This document shows positions 1 to 12,195 of a stretch of 64,000 nt of DNA, one piece after another. Under the pieces are notes generated by a model. That model was not told where the DNA came from, did no database searches, and worked only from the letters and a program-made list of their open reading frames with translations. This DNA is from Stictocephala bisonia (lineage: Eukaryota > Arthropoda > Insecta > Hemiptera > Membracidae). The position numbers and the translations under genes were made by a program. The stretch's first letter is position 1; every line of letters begins with the position of its first letter. The DNA lies in assembly GCA_035578905.1 (NCBI GenBank), contig JAQJVL010000001.1, positions 5,459,293 to 5,523,292 of the forward strand, read 5' to 3'.

Positions 1-383
1 TTACATATAGGGAGCGATGGTGGCCGAGCGGTCTAAGGCGTCAGAACTTTGAGTTTGGGTTAGAGATAGCGCTGGTTCGAATCCCACCTAGACCGGAAGG
101 TTTATCAGTAATATTAACCTTCTACTGTACTGGTTCACCCCTTTACATATAGGGAGCGACGGTGGCCGAGCGGTCTAAGGCGTCAGAACTTTGAGCTTGG
201 GTTAGAGATAGTGCTGGTGCGAATCCCACCTTGACTGGAAGTATTTATCAGTAATATTCACCTTCTACTGAACTGGTTCGCCCCTTACTCTGTCTGAATA
301 AGTTCCTCACACAGATCAGTATATGATGAATGGTCAGAGTAAGGTTAAGAAGATCGGCCTCTCCTTAAAAAAAAAAAAAAAAA
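1..383 (+). mobile_element. tRNA-Leu-derived SINE with duplicated head
   Basis: A short interspersed element transcribed, by analogy with its class, by RNA polymerase III. The head is tRNA-like: A box TGGCCGAGCGG at 21-31 followed by TCTAAGGCG (a tRNA-Leu signature), and B box GGTTCGAATCC at 74-84. The whole head with its leader TTACATATAGGGAGCGA recurs 142 bp later (A box 163-173), where the B box is mutated to GGTGCGAATCC. The second head runs into a unique body (about 280-366) and ends in a run of 17 A at 367-383, typical of LINE-mobilised SINEs. Two further copies of the same family lie at 37640-37905 (minus) and 57977-58146 (plus). It is not a tRNA gene: the anticodon arm and acceptor stem are not tRNA-like. 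Confidence 0.8.
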
Positions 384-1376
384 TAGATTACAACGGATGT
401 ACATTTTTATACATCTCTAGTATAGGTGCAACGTTTAACTTTCAGGATTCGGAGGGATAAGGCGAGGGACTGACTAGGTTCTGGCCCGGCTATCAACATG
501 GGAAACTGGTGAAATAACTATTTGACACACATTTTGCACATTATTGGAAGCAGCCTTTGTTTTTTCTCCTCTGTGTAGTAACAGACGTGTAGCTTGGTAA
601 TTTGTGACATTTTCTTATTTTGTTATGATTTGATAGAAACATACATAGTGAAAATATTTCATGATGAGTTATCCTGAAATTTTTGAGGAGGTATGAACAC
701 AAAAGTGAAGTACAAGCTAAAAAGAGTAGTGGAGGAAAACTAACTTTGAATAAGTACAATGTATAGCAATTTATTATTCAGTAAATCATACTTAAAATAA
801 TCAAATTAACTAATTAAATAATCTACTCGGTGATTTTGCAACGATTCCATCAGTTGACCATAACACAGGTACTACGGGGATGTGGGAAGTCATAAGACTC
901 AATTACTAATTTTTTAATTGTACGTTTCAACAGTTATAGTAATATTTAAATTGATTATTTCAGTTTTGAGCGAACAAGAAGCAAAATAATATTCTTTCGC
1001 TGTCAATAAGCTGAGAAAGTGAATGAAACTTATTCAGTACTACCAATTGGTAATCTTACTTACTGCTGAACGTAACCTGACAATACACAATAGAACATGA
1101 ATGTAATCTGTAATTAATGTTTTTAAAAAGTGACGTTGCTTTGATTCTGGAATTTTAAATGATACCAAAACAATATAAAAACATTAATATTGTTACAAGA
1201 AGCTCTGTAACTGGTTACGTAAATGTTATGCAACCTTTCATCATAATTTATTATATTTTGAATATATATAATATATATATCTTCAAATTAACTAGTCAAC
1301 CTGTTTGAAATTTTCAAAATGAAGAGAACATTTCAAGAGTAAAAAAAAGTTAAAGGATGTTTCTCATTTTATCAAG
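384..1376. other. AT-rich spacer, no feature seen
   Basis: AT-rich sequence with short (TA)n tracts around 1263-1281. No coding pattern, splice-bounded open frame or recognisable repeat was found on either strand. Confidence 0.5.
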
Positions 1377-1585
1377 CGAAGTCAGGGCTAAGAAGCCCTC
1401 TTCTAACACTTAACACCTAGGGACCAACGGCTTAAGGATGGACTTCCGAACCACCACCAGTGACAGGGCAGTCGGGCTGCGTGCAAGGACGGGATCGTTC
1501 AGAAGGTCACCCATCCAAGGTTTAGCCACGCTCGATGTTGCTTGACTCTGTTATCTTTCGATAACTTTGGAACCCTCCGGTCAAG
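1377..1585 (-). mobile_element. 5S-rRNA-like SINE, copy 1
   Basis: One of five copies of a dispersed repeat in this window. On the plus strand it starts with a small hairpin (AGGGCT..AGCCCT), passes through CCACCACCAGTGAC and GGGCTGCGTGCAAG, and ends with GATAAC..GGAACCCTCCGG. Read on the minus strand, the middle resembles the internal promoter of 5S rRNA: AAGCAACATCGAGCGTGG followed by CTTGGATGGGTGACC, close to the A box and intermediate element of insect 5S genes. The rest does not fold or read as 5S rRNA, so this is a 5S-derived element, not a gene. Other copies: 11926-12195, 14145-14327, 51431-51570 and 51830-52020. Confidence 0.6.
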
Positions 1586-3230
1586 ATTAACCTGTAGATA
1601 ATATTGATTCAGTAAGTAGATTCAGTTAAAAAAATTGTAGCCTATCTAAGTAATCAAATTTGTCTTTTTTTTTTAGAAAATATATATTTACTTATGAAAT
1701 GAATTGTATTTAAAGAGAATGATTTGAAGTGGTATATAGATCTTATTTGAATTGAAAATAAATACACTAAACTATACAAATGCATTCGAAACAATAGAAT
1801 GTAAAGTCTTATTATCTGATTTGCTCCATTACATTTAATTCATACACGAAAGAGTATTAACAAAAACACTGTAAGGTTTTCAGTGTTTAGATGATGTTGG
1901 TGATCGTGAAAGTCGATAACATTGACAGATAACCCATGATTTAAGACTAAAAAACTAAGTACTACTAAGAAATTTAAAAAAATATCTCAGTTTAGTTATT
2001 AACAAAACATTAGTCCAATCACCGTTCAGATAAAGTATCACAAACTGTCAGCTCCAGTATTCTTCTTTTACAAAGATTGTCTGCCTACCTTAAAACGAAT
2101 AGTATTTTGACAATCTATTATACAATCGTATAACTTCATTTATTATAAGGTATTCCAGTATGGAGATAAAGATCGTCAAGAATCATATTTCTTAATCTGA
2201 CAACGATCTATGAGAGTTATTTTCAAATTAACCTCAGAAAATAATGTAAAGGTGTATCCCGATATTATAAAGATTAGACCCTACCTTCAATTTATCTTCT
2301 TGAAATTGTATTCTTCGGAAAAATATATCTTTTCTCTCCCAAAAAAAATAAATAAATAAATAAAATAAAAATAAAAAAACCAAACAACATTTTTCCATGG
2401 TTACAACTCGTACAATAAAAAAACCAATCATCCCATTCCACGACACAAATTTACTTCTTTTCAGAATAATTTGCTCCCAAACGGAATATGGCTTTTCAGC
2501 TCTCTCCCGATTTTCTTCAAACTTAAACAAGCATTTCAGCCTTTAAAAACAGAATTTAAAAAGTTAGTAGAGAATGTTGTTTATAATACAACATATTGTT
2601 TAAATCATATATGGTAATGATTAATTAATGTATCATTTGAGAAATTATTTGTTATTTGTGTGATTACCATTTTTTACAATGGTCAATTATCTAATGGCAA
2701 ATAAACAATCTTAATATGACAATTAGCACAGTAATGGTTAAAATACATTATAAAGTTTCAGTCAATGTATTGACAATCATTTAAAATAAATATATAATAT
2801 TGAAATTTATCTTTAAAATAGTTTATTTTGTATTTAAATTACATAACAATTAGTGCCATTACTATATGTGTCCTGTTAGATGTAAGAAGATGAAACCCTT
2901 TTTTAAATGCAAACTCTAAAAATAAAGGCTATAAATAGAAGATTGGATGTGTTTAAAAATTATTGTTATTAACAGATTATACTTTTTTGAGTTGTTTTAT
3001 GGCCGTTTCTTAACCCATTTCTAAGATAAAATTTGTGGCAAAAAATCTAAAGATAAATTACACTAAAAGAAATTTTAAAAAGCGTAAGTTTATTCAGGTG
3101 TTAGCAAAAGTCGTTTAAATGATAAAAACATTATTTTCGCTAATCTTGAATACTTAAATTTGTGAAAAAAAAAAAAATGCTATGCACACTTTAAAAACTA
3201 CTCTGCCTCTGTTTACAGTTTTTGATACAT
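1586..3230. other. AT-rich spacer with short microsatellite
   Basis: No gene seen. A (AAAT)n-type simple repeat lies at about 2343-2380, and there is a 13-base A run near 3164-3176. The single open frame across the microsatellite is low complexity and not credible as coding. Confidence 0.5.
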
Positions 3231-4545
3231 CTGGCATATACAAACCGTAATGACCTTATCTATAACCAACGAGCGTCTTACTGCAACAGCCACACGTTCA
3301 CCATGTCGATCAACACATCCGGTGAGCTCGTTTTGCCATAGACTTCATAGTAGCTTGGTATATCTATTATATCTGGCACACAAACCATAATGACCTTATC
3401 TATAACCAACGAGCGTCTTACTACAACAGCCACACTTTCACGATGTCGATCAACACATCCGGTGAGCTCGTTTTGCCATAGACTTCATAGTAGCTTGGTA
3501 TATCCATTATATCTGGCACACAAACCGTAATGACCTTATCTATAACCAACGAGCGTCTTACTACAACAGCCACACGTTCACGATGTCGATCAACACATCC
3601 GGTGAGCTCGTTTTGCCATAGACTTCATAGTAGCTTGGTATATCTATTATATCTGGCACACAAACCGTAATGACCTTATCTATAACCAACGAGCGTCTTA
3701 CTACAACAGCCACACGTTCACGTTGTCGATCAACACATCCGGTGAGCTCGTTTTGCCATAGACTTCATAGTAGCTTGGTATATCTATTATATCTGGCACA
3801 CAAACCGTAATGACCTTATCTATAACCAACGAGCGTCTTACTACAACAGCCTCACGTTCACGATGTCGATCAACACATCCGGTGAGCTCGTTTTGCCATA
3901 GACTTCATAGTAACTTGATATATCTATTATATCTGGCACACAAACCGTATTGACCACATCTATAACCAACGAGCGTCTTGCTACAACAGCCACATGTTCA
4001 CCATGTCGATCAACACATCCGGTGAGCTCGTTCATTTCTAGACTTCTCACTTTCTTGGGAAATGTATTATAGCTGGCACTCAAACCGTATTGACCACATC
4101 TACAAACAACGAGCATCCTACTACAACAGCCTCACGTTCACCATGTCGATCAACACATCCGGTGAGCTCATTCATTTCTAGACTTCACAATGTCTTAAAT
4201 GTAATACTGTATAACTGGCTCACAACCATATTGATCTTATGAAATACGGACGTATTTCATAAGGTTTTTAAAAAAATATAGACGTATTTCATTTTATTTC
4301 GTTTTACCTTATCTATAACCAACGAGGTCTTACTACAACAGCCTCACGTTCACCATGTCGATCAACACATCCGGTGAGCTCATTTTGCCATAGACTTCAT
4401 AACAGCTTGGTAAATTTATTATATATGACACAAAAACCGTATTGACCTCATCTATAAACAACGAGAGTCTGACCGGAGCAGCCTCAAGTTCGCCATGTCG
4501 ATCAACACATCCGGTGAGCTCATTCTTCACTAAACTTTATATTGG
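3231..4545. repeat. 140-bp tandem repeat, about 9 units
   Basis: The marker ATCAACACATCCGGTGAGCT recurs with exact 140-bp spacing (GGTGAGCT at 3321, 3461, 3601, 3741, 3881, 4021 and 4161). After a 212-bp step come two more units at 4373 and 4513, again 140 bp apart. The first five units are nearly identical; units from about 3900 on diverge progressively. The extra ~72 bp between 4190 and 4310 is an insertion or local rearrangement containing a perfect hairpin. The homogeneous core with decayed edges is the usual pattern of unequal exchange. Minus-strand open frames here are by-products of the repeat. Confidence 0.9.
4236..4263. repeat. Perfect short inverted repeat in satellite
   Basis: CTTATGAAATAC (4236-4247) and its reverse complement GTATTTCATAAG (4252-4263) flank a 4-base loop. 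GACGTATTTCAT appears again about 30 bases downstream. This sits exactly where the 140-bp periodicity breaks. Confidence 0.7.
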
Positions 4546-4918
4546 CTTGGTAAATACATTTTATTAGAAATATCAAATTATATTAGCAATAAAATTACGA
4601 TCTATAATTTTATTTATTATCAATAAATCTTGTTTTATTAACATACCTTTAATTGGTGGTTTATTTTATCTAAATACAGAAAGTAATAAACACAAATCAC
4701 TGTTGTCTACATTTTGCTAAACTTGTACATGTTTTCATTTATTTTTTGAAATGTTAAAAGTAACAATTGTATAAAAACTGTACGTAGAGTTTTAATGTAA
4801 GTATTATTGATTTTGAAATAATTGAGCGGGATACGGTAAAGTAATATGAAATACCGTCTGTATTATGATTCAGTATACTACCGCAAAACATAAAATTTAT
4901 ATGTTATCAACCATAAAA

Positions 4919-5560
4919 CTACGTCATTTATCCATTGGAAGTTGTAGCTGGGGCGATAAATGTCTTAGGTGTAATAGTTACGACTTTCTTTTACGACCGT
5001 GAGGTCTACATTGCACCATATAACGCGGACGTTAATCTAGAATGTTTTCGTCAAAAGAAGTTACACTTATATTATGTCACAGGTCGTAGGTTCTGTGGTC
5101 TGTCACCAAGTGAGTTCATGTAATTGTGTCTTTAGATCATTCGGTTACAAATATAATACCTACTATATTCATCGTGGCTAGGACGATAAAGGTTTTCGGA
5201 GTAACACTTAAGACGTCCCGTTACGACCGTGAGGTCTACAATGCATTTTATAACGTTACGATTAGTTTAGAACGTTTTCGTTATAAAAAGTTAAACGTCA
5301 GTTCGTTGGTTCCAAGGTCTGTCACCAAGTGAGTTAAAGTAATTGTGTCTCTAGATGACTCGGTGACAAATACAACAACTATCCCATACATCGTGGCTGG
5401 GACGATAACTGTCTTGAGTGTAACAGTTCAGGTGTTCCTTTACGACCGTGAGGTCTACATTGTATCATATAACCCAGATGTGAGTCTAAAATGTTTCCGT
5501 TATAAGATATTACTGTATACGCAAGCAGCTTAGATACAAATACAACTATATTTTCCAATT
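4919..5560. repeat. Diverged ~219-230-bp tandem triplet
   Basis: TTACGACCGTGAGGTCTACA occurs at 4991, 5221 and 5440, so three units of 230 and 219 bp follow one another. The units have diverged by roughly a quarter to a third. Each can be read as a 60-70 residue plus-strand frame with a shared DREVY motif. However, those frames lack a convincing ATG, and differences between copies fall at all codon positions, so a tandem repeat is the better explanation. Confidence 0.75.
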
Positions 5561-6845
5561 TCAAAGTACGTAAATGTATCTCTTTAAATAATATAATTAG
5601 AAAAGGTTCATTGCAAATTAAAAAGAGTATTTATTGTTTAAAGTTATTTTGTTACAGTAGATAAATTTCTATAATGTTACTTTTTGATAAATTAGATAGA
5701 TATATTATATGTTGTATGTGTGAGGTACCATTTACAGCCCTGGCCTCTTCCCAGTTTTACGATGAATATAATAAATTGTAAACTATGAAACTAATTTTTA
5801 TTTAAAAATTTCTTATATCAATTCAAAACATCAATATACGTAATATTTGTTTGGATTAGGTTAGTTTATCCTTCCAACAAAAATATTATAAATAATAATA
5901 TACTTAATATATTTTATATATTACATCCAATAAATGATACACATAATAACATTGATAAAATAATAAGACATTTTTTGTGACCAAGGAAAATACTATTCTA
6001 GTCAAATGTCATTAAATTAATGTTTACCCTATCAAAATCTAGTTTGTTAGCAACATATTTCAACATATCATTAAAAAAAATACTCCACAAATTATTTTAT
6101 TAAATCGTAGAACATTTGTCCAGGCCAGAAAAAGTTTCTATTCAGAATTATTTGGAATATACCCATCCTAGAAATTGGCTAGTTGATATTTATTTGTCTA
6201 CTAAAAGCCCTTGTAATAATAATGCATGTATATATTTTCAAACCTAAACATGAATACACACAAAGTTACACATAGATAGTAGTAATAGTTTTTCGTCTGT
6301 ATGCCAACGTTAAACAAAACCTAAATTTCATATTGTCGGTGACTATTCTTGACAGAGATGGTTATCAATTAAATAATTCTTAGATAAATTTATGCAATTA
6401 AAATAATACGTATATTTAACTCGAAAATATACTGACTACTGCAAAACTATGTTAATTGATATATTTAAATTTTACTTTTTTATTCATAATATTATAATGA
6501 AAAAAATTTTATACTGTATTTGATTTACAGAAATATACTGTATTAGCTGTACCCGCCCTCTTCGCCGGCCATAATATTGAGTTTGTTTATAACCAATTTA
6601 GAACATCTGATGGTATGTATAATTTACTGCTGTGCTCAATTAATATTATGACCTAAAACAAGCCAAGTCCGGATGACATTAATTTGGTTGCAACGATTTT
6701 TAATTAAAATTTTTTGTTCTATTTCCGACCACGAGAAATCGATTGGCACCAATTTCAATCCTTAGAAAAATCACATTTCTTCCCCAGAGGCTCCTAAACT
6801 TCTCGTGTGTCACAACGAAGCTGCGCAGAAGACTGTGCCGTCACA
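5561..6845. other. AT-rich spacer, no feature seen
   Basis: No gene or recognisable repeat. A slightly GC-richer patch (TACCCGCCCTCTTCGCCGG near 6550) is isolated. Confidence 0.45.
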
Positions 6846-6935
6846 TCTAAATCTACCAGATGATGAAGAAAAGGTTTGTTGGACATTTGCCGTCATTACA
6901 TGAAAAATACCAATCACGACAACATTTAATTTAAA
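6846..6935 (+). repeat. Partial copy of dispersed 172-bp repeat
   Basis: GTTGGACATTTGCCGTCATT, ATGAAAAATACCAATCACGAC and neighbouring bases match the core of the direct repeats at 14392-14564 and 14786-14957. In all three copies one plus-strand frame reads VGHLPSL followed by a polar stretch, but each copy is broken by stops soon after. The repeat family is not identified. Confidence 0.55.
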
Positions 6936-7159
6936 ATTTAGAACAGACAACATTTAATGGCTCTGCCCCTCTCACCCCCTAATAAAAAATATGCTCAAAA
7001 ACAAAAAATTGGGTAATGTTAAAAATTAATACTGTACACCCAAGTGGGGTATTGAATTATAGATATTCTTCTCTTAATTACTAATACACCACCAGATTTT
7101 AGAAGATACTATATTTATTAGCTTTACTGCCCCAAAAACCAAAACTAATAGTCATATTG

Positions 7160-7310
7160 CTTTATAGTCTTGGCGAGGCCGTAGGCCGATCTTCTTCACG
7201 AGGCTACATGCCGAGATACACAAATGGGACCGTAACAGACCGCCTTGGTGAGGCCGCAGGCCGAACTTTCCAACGCAAGGCCGTAGGCTGAGTTCCACAA
7301 AGGGGCTAAA
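7160..7310. repeat. GC-rich cluster of GAGGCCGTAGGCCGA motifs
   Basis: Variants of GAGGCCGNAGGCCGA occur at least four times within about 130 bp (around 7172, 7200, 7248 and 7280). The motif is itself nearly palindromic (GGCC..GGCC). This is a small GC island in an AT-rich setting. Origin unknown; it could be part of an old transposable element. Confidence 0.45.
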
Positions 7311-7559
7311 GGTAAACGAGGAAAACATCCAAAACGAAAGTTTATCAATAACCTACAAGGTATGGCAACAACAAACGTTCCTCATGATCCTCTGGGAGAC
7401 TTGGATGCTACCTCTTCAGTTTGCAAAATTCAACTGAGCGAAGCTTGGTGTCCTGGTACTTATTTTAATTTTAAAAGTTTAGCCTAACAAACATTTTATT
7501 TATTTTAATATTAAAAGTTAATCCTACGACAATTGTATCCAGTTTGCTTTTATTTAACA

Positions 7560-8420
7560 GCTGTTAATAAAATAAATCAATAAATTAATATAGGTGGCAT
7601 AATAATAACATGGGAATTTTGGAGGTCGGAGAGAGGAATCCTTTCTTAGTAAGCCTCTAGGGGCGAAGATAAACCTATGTACAAAATGTCAAGTCAATTG
7701 GACTTATAGTTTTGGAGAAATAGTGATGAGTGGTAAATGGCCTTTATATAATATTAAATTTGAAATGTTCCGATTGAAATGCTTTTGTTCTCTTAGATAA
7801 CAAAGTTTCAAAGTCTAGACAAATCTGTAAGTCTACTTTTAGAGGGCACAAATTACTGTAGTTGACTTTGAATCAGTGAAATGTCAGTTTTCTCGCCATA
7901 TTTAGCCATTTCCTGTGAACTGGCTATGCGTTTTGTTAAATTAAATTGTATATTTTCCCATTGAATACAGTATATTCACCTAGATAAAAAAGTTGTACAG
8001 TCTAGAAAAATCTGTAAGTCTACTCTTAGAGGCCGTAAATTAACCAATTTGTTTTACACGCACAAATTGAAAATCTAGCTCTACCTAAGGATTAAGGAGG
8101 TGATATAGAGTAAAAAGTCATAAGATCAAAGTTGTAGATCGTCTCAAATCAGGCAGAGAAAATGGTGTTAGTTTTGCTGTGGAATCTTTCATTTAGCAGC
8201 TAATTAGAGAAACGCTGTTTTTGGCATTTAAAATTTGTGGCACTAAAAAGGCTGCATCTTCGATTTACTAAGAATTTTTCAAAATCCCTTCTTATTGTAC
8301 ACCTACAACATAAGGCCTTTGACTCTACAGAATTTCAGCCTCGTAGTCTTAGTACTTTTTTAGTTATAGTGATAAGTCAATGATTAAGTGGTATTTGCCT
8401 TTTATAGGTATAATCTATAA
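7560..8420. repeat. Diverged interspersed repeat with internal duplications
   Basis: TCTAGACAAATCTGTAAGTC near 7815 recurs as TCTAGAAAAATCTGTAAGTC near 8002. A second pair, a TATAGTTTTGGAGAAATAGT-type motif followed by GTGGTAAATGGCCTTTATA near 7705-7755, recurs loosely near 8360-8405. Paired motifs of this sort suggest an old non-autonomous element or segmental duplication. No protein is encoded. Confidence 0.35.
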
Positions 8421-9164
8421 TGTTTGTATAAAGACAGCTCTTAAATAGCCTAGTTATGCTAGAGATCTAAGCACTTAATGTACATAAGTATTTAATAAAT
8501 AAAATAATTGGTTGATTGATCATTAATTAGTACTTTTCATACTAAACTATTCACCATAGTCCTATACTAAATACAGGTGAAGTTTTCACAGTTGGGAGTT
8601 GCAAGAACTACGAAGTAACTGTATAATATATTATACATGCCTGTTGTAAGGCCTTTTGGGTGATTAAAAGTAATTTATACATTCCTGTGAAATATTATGA
8701 TACCTCTAGACACCATAAATTTGGATATAAATCGCGAACGACCAGTATCGTTAACTGGGCGTATATAAGACACTCACTTGTCTACTGAAATTATATTTAA
8801 TTGATTTATCAATAAGATGAAACTTATAATTAACAAATAATAAAAGATAAAATAAGTTAGCAAACTAGTACAATAGAAAACAGCACACATAGTACAAAAA
8901 TGAAAAAACGCAAATTTTAAAGTTCTCGAGAAATTATGCCACTGGGACTGGACCTGTATAAATTAAAAATTAGTTGCTCAAAAATATCTTACTCGTGATC
9001 TTGTCCCGATATCGAACTCACCTAAAATAAAAAAAAATAATCATCATCTTGAGTCCAAACTTGAGTCTCAATAAAACTTCTGCAAGTCCCGTCTAGGATC
9101 CTAATCGATACCTGAGGCCTCCCCACATACACAAGAAATCCAACTTCTCCTCCGACTCCCCGAC

Positions 9165-9640
9165 GCAAGTACTGACCTTCATTGACTACTGGCTCAACAC
9201 TTCTCCTCCACCTCCCCGTCTGTCGACTACCCCGTATTCATACCAACAGTCAATGTTGCCAACACCATCACCCGAGTACTGACCTTCATGGACTACTGGC
9301 TCAACATTCTCCTCCACCTCCCCGACTTTCGACTAACTCGTATTCATATCAACAGTCAATGTCACCAACACCATGACGCGAGTACTGACCTTCATTGACT
9401 ACTGGCTCAACACTTCTCCTCCACCTCCCCGACTCTCGACTAACTCGTATTCATATCAACAGTCAATGTCACCAACACCATGACGCGAGTACTGACCTTC
9501 ATTGACTACTGGCTCAACACTTCTCCTCCACCTCCCCGACTCTCGACTACCTCGTATTCATATCAACAGTCAATGTCACCAACACCATGACGCGAGTACT
9601 GACCTTCATTGACTACTGGCTCAACACTTCTCCTCCACCC
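9165..9640. repeat. 107-bp tandem repeat, ~4.5 units
   Basis: GTACTGACCTTCAT recurs at 9169, 9276, 9382, 9489 and 9596, a period of 106-107 bp. Units contain GACTACTGGCTCAACA, CTCCTCCACCTCCCCG and CATATCAACAGTCAATGT. The last three units are almost identical and the first is diverged. The unit is C-rich on the plus strand, unlike its surroundings. Confidence 0.9.
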
Positions 9641-10301
9641 TTGTTCTATAAAATTCAATGTATAACATGCTATTAACAAAATTTATGTGAATAGTTTAAA
9701 TATAACAGAACATTAATAATATAATTAATAGTACCTTATATCTAACCGTCTAAAATCTATCAATATTCTACATCTCTTTAAAGAAATCAATAAATCTAAT
9801 ATATAACGGTACAGAGCGTTGATCATCATCGATTGGTTTGTGTATGTAAAGTGAGAAGAAGTGGTTGGGGAAGGGGACGAGACCCTGGAGGGCAGTTGGC
9901 CGACAACCTGAGAAACCCTGATTTAAGAGACCACAGATATTCTCTGAATAATGTTTCCACTTGACAGAAAACGTTTCTATTAAAACTGTCGTTAAAAAAT
10001 ATTCTGCTTTATTCTGTTTTATATGTAAAAAAACATATACTATGTAAGTATTTACAGAGTACTTTTAGCTTGTTATTATTGCTTATACTAAATTTTTAAA
10101 TATTTTATTTAATTAATTTGTAATTTTTGAATTTATATAGAATCGTTTGATTGTTTTCCTTTTCTTTGCTTCACACCAAGTTGTTACCTAAGCTTATCTC
10201 ACTATGTGTTGTATCTATTTATAAATAACTGTTTGCAATTATTATTTTGTTCTTGTTTCTTAGCATAATTCTATTTAAATGAAAAACAACTTCAAGTATG
10301 G

Positions 10302-10383
10302 TTGTATACACTTGATGGAGTAAAGTTGGTTTTAAAAAAGAACACTTTTTTTAAACCAACTTTATTCCATCAAGTGTATACAA
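10302..10383. repeat. Near-perfect 82-bp palindrome (hairpin)
   Basis: Arms of about 39 bp, 10302-10340 and 10345-10383, are reverse complements except for about two positions. They are separated by a loop of only four or five bases. Arm motifs include GTATACACTTGATGG and its complement CCATCAAGTGTATAC. The arms lie in unique-looking AT-rich DNA. Possible origins are a palindromic MITE, a recent inverted duplication, or a transcribed hairpin; the sequence does not decide. Confidence 0.85.
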
Positions 10384-11925
10384 AAAATGTTAAATCCATC
10401 TCCAGACACTGGGAAAATAGTTACATACTTTTATTTTCCTTTCAGTAGTTATAAATAAGTATTGAGCTAAGTTAAGAGTTCATATTTGTTATATATTCAG
10501 TCATGCATTCATTCATTTGTACTACCGACATACTGCAGCTAAACTGTAATAATCATTTGAAGAATTATTTGCCGTTAGAAACGTTTGTACTTAGTTACCA
10601 AACTAAGTGCTTTCTACAGTAAACGTAGACAAGAGAATTTCAGTATTTGTAAGATCGAATTATTCTTGTAGACGTACTCTACTTAAGCTATGTTAGTATT
10701 TATAAGGTGGGGTGGCCTTAAGATTCAAACTATTTATATTGCATGTGCATGGAATTTAGCATCTGTTTTGTTATACGATAGTTGTTCGAAAATGTAAAAA
10801 AGGTTTTCACTTCATCCAATGTGCAATACCCTTGAGCTTTTGTCATTACAATGAAATATTGGTGATATATAAGATTTAATACAAATGTAATAAAACAAAT
10901 AATTTAATAACAACTATTCAATAACAATTATTTCCTTCTTTATTGCCTAATAACAATTCGTGTTTTTAATTAAAAGCTGTGTTTGACTTGCTGTGAACAC
11001 AAAAGTGTCATTTTGGCGTTTGTTTGTAACGGAGATCTGGTAATTACAGCCTAACGAGTTTCTTTGAACCTTTTTATCACAGCCACCTGGTTCCAAAACT
11101 TAGTGGAATTGAGCACCTGCTCTTAAAAACCTCTACTTCTATTTTAGAAGGATAGCTTCCTGTTTTAGAGGTGATAGCTTTGTTAAAAATGTGGATAAAT
11201 AAGATCGATTTGGTAGAACATCTCACTCTGACATGTAAAAAAAAAATAATAATAATAAACAAATTGTTTGAATTAAAGAACTATTTTGAGTGAGTTTTAA
11301 AGTAATTTTATTTACTATAAAGTATTCACTTGCTCAAATAGGATGCTAAAGAAATTCAAAATATAAAATAATGTTGGGACTACCTTAACTTTTTAGTGGT
11401 GTTTAATTTAATTCTAATCAGGAAAACAGAAATGTTCTTTGTTACTTGAGTTATTTCTTTATCTACAAAATGAATGATTTCAAGCTTATTACTATTGTAA
11501 AGATATATTTGATAAACATATTATGGTACTAACTGTAATGCATGGCAAAAAAATTACTATTAAGTCATTTTCGTTGTAATTTTTTCTGTCAAACTAAATG
11601 TTTTTAAAGTTTAAACAATTAAGTGTAGGTTTGTAACATCCCGGTAACATTAGTATTAGGTTTTATGGTTTTAACTCAGATTAAATGTTAAATAAACATT
11701 AAATATGTACAGTAGATTATTTTACTAAATTTGTAAATATAAAAAAGAATTGTGTAGGCTATCTCGTCTTTGTTAAGGGATAAAAAACAAGCTGTCAATT
11801 AAAATGTATAAATTAACATTCTGCAGATCATATTGTGACCAATACATGATCTTACATTAATTTATTGAAATTCCCACAGCAACAAAGTATGGGTTAGTAA
11901 TAAAATAATGGATAAAAAAGATGCT
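10384..11925. other. AT-rich spacer, no feature seen
   Basis: No coding pattern, recognisable repeat or RNA gene. Short open frames are as expected by chance. Confidence 0.45.
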
Positions 11926-12195
11926 ATAAGGGTGACTTTCGAGCCACCACCAGTGACCGGGTAGGAGGGCTGCGTGCAAGAACGGAATCACTCAGACGGT
12001 CACTCATTCAAGGAACATTTTGACCGTCGATGTTGCTTGACGCCGTTATCCTGTGATAACGTCAGAACCCTCCAATCAAGGAAGAGCCACGCTCGTTTCT
12101 GCTTGACGACGTTATCTCGTGATAACGTCGGAACCCTCCAGTCAAGGAACAACCTCACTCGATGCTGCTAGACACTCTTATCCTGCGATAACATC
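11926..12195 (-). mobile_element. 5S-like SINE, copy 2, with triplicated end
   Basis: This copy lacks the AGGGCT hairpin head but keeps GCCACCACCAGTGACCGGG and GGGCTGCGTGCAAG. The 5S-like end segment of roughly 65-75 bp, which carries the inverted pair GTTATC..GATAAC and a GGAACCCTCCAGTCAAGG-type boundary, is present three times in tandem (about 12007-12080, 12081-12147 and 12148-12195). The duplication shows that the 5S-like segment can amplify on its own. Confidence 0.6.

Noticed and set aside
1..250. Two tRNA-Leu genes in tandem
   Set aside because: A and B boxes are present, but acceptor and anticodon stems do not pair, and the sequences belong to a SINE family with poly-A tail and other copies in the window.
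4935..5533. Three consecutive similar 60-70-residue frames with a DREVY motif, possibly a small protein family
   Set aside because: They begin at TTG or GTG rather than ATG. A rough comparison of copies 1 and 3 shows about three times more amino-acid-changing than silent differences, so there is no sign of constraint. A diverged tandem repeat explains them.
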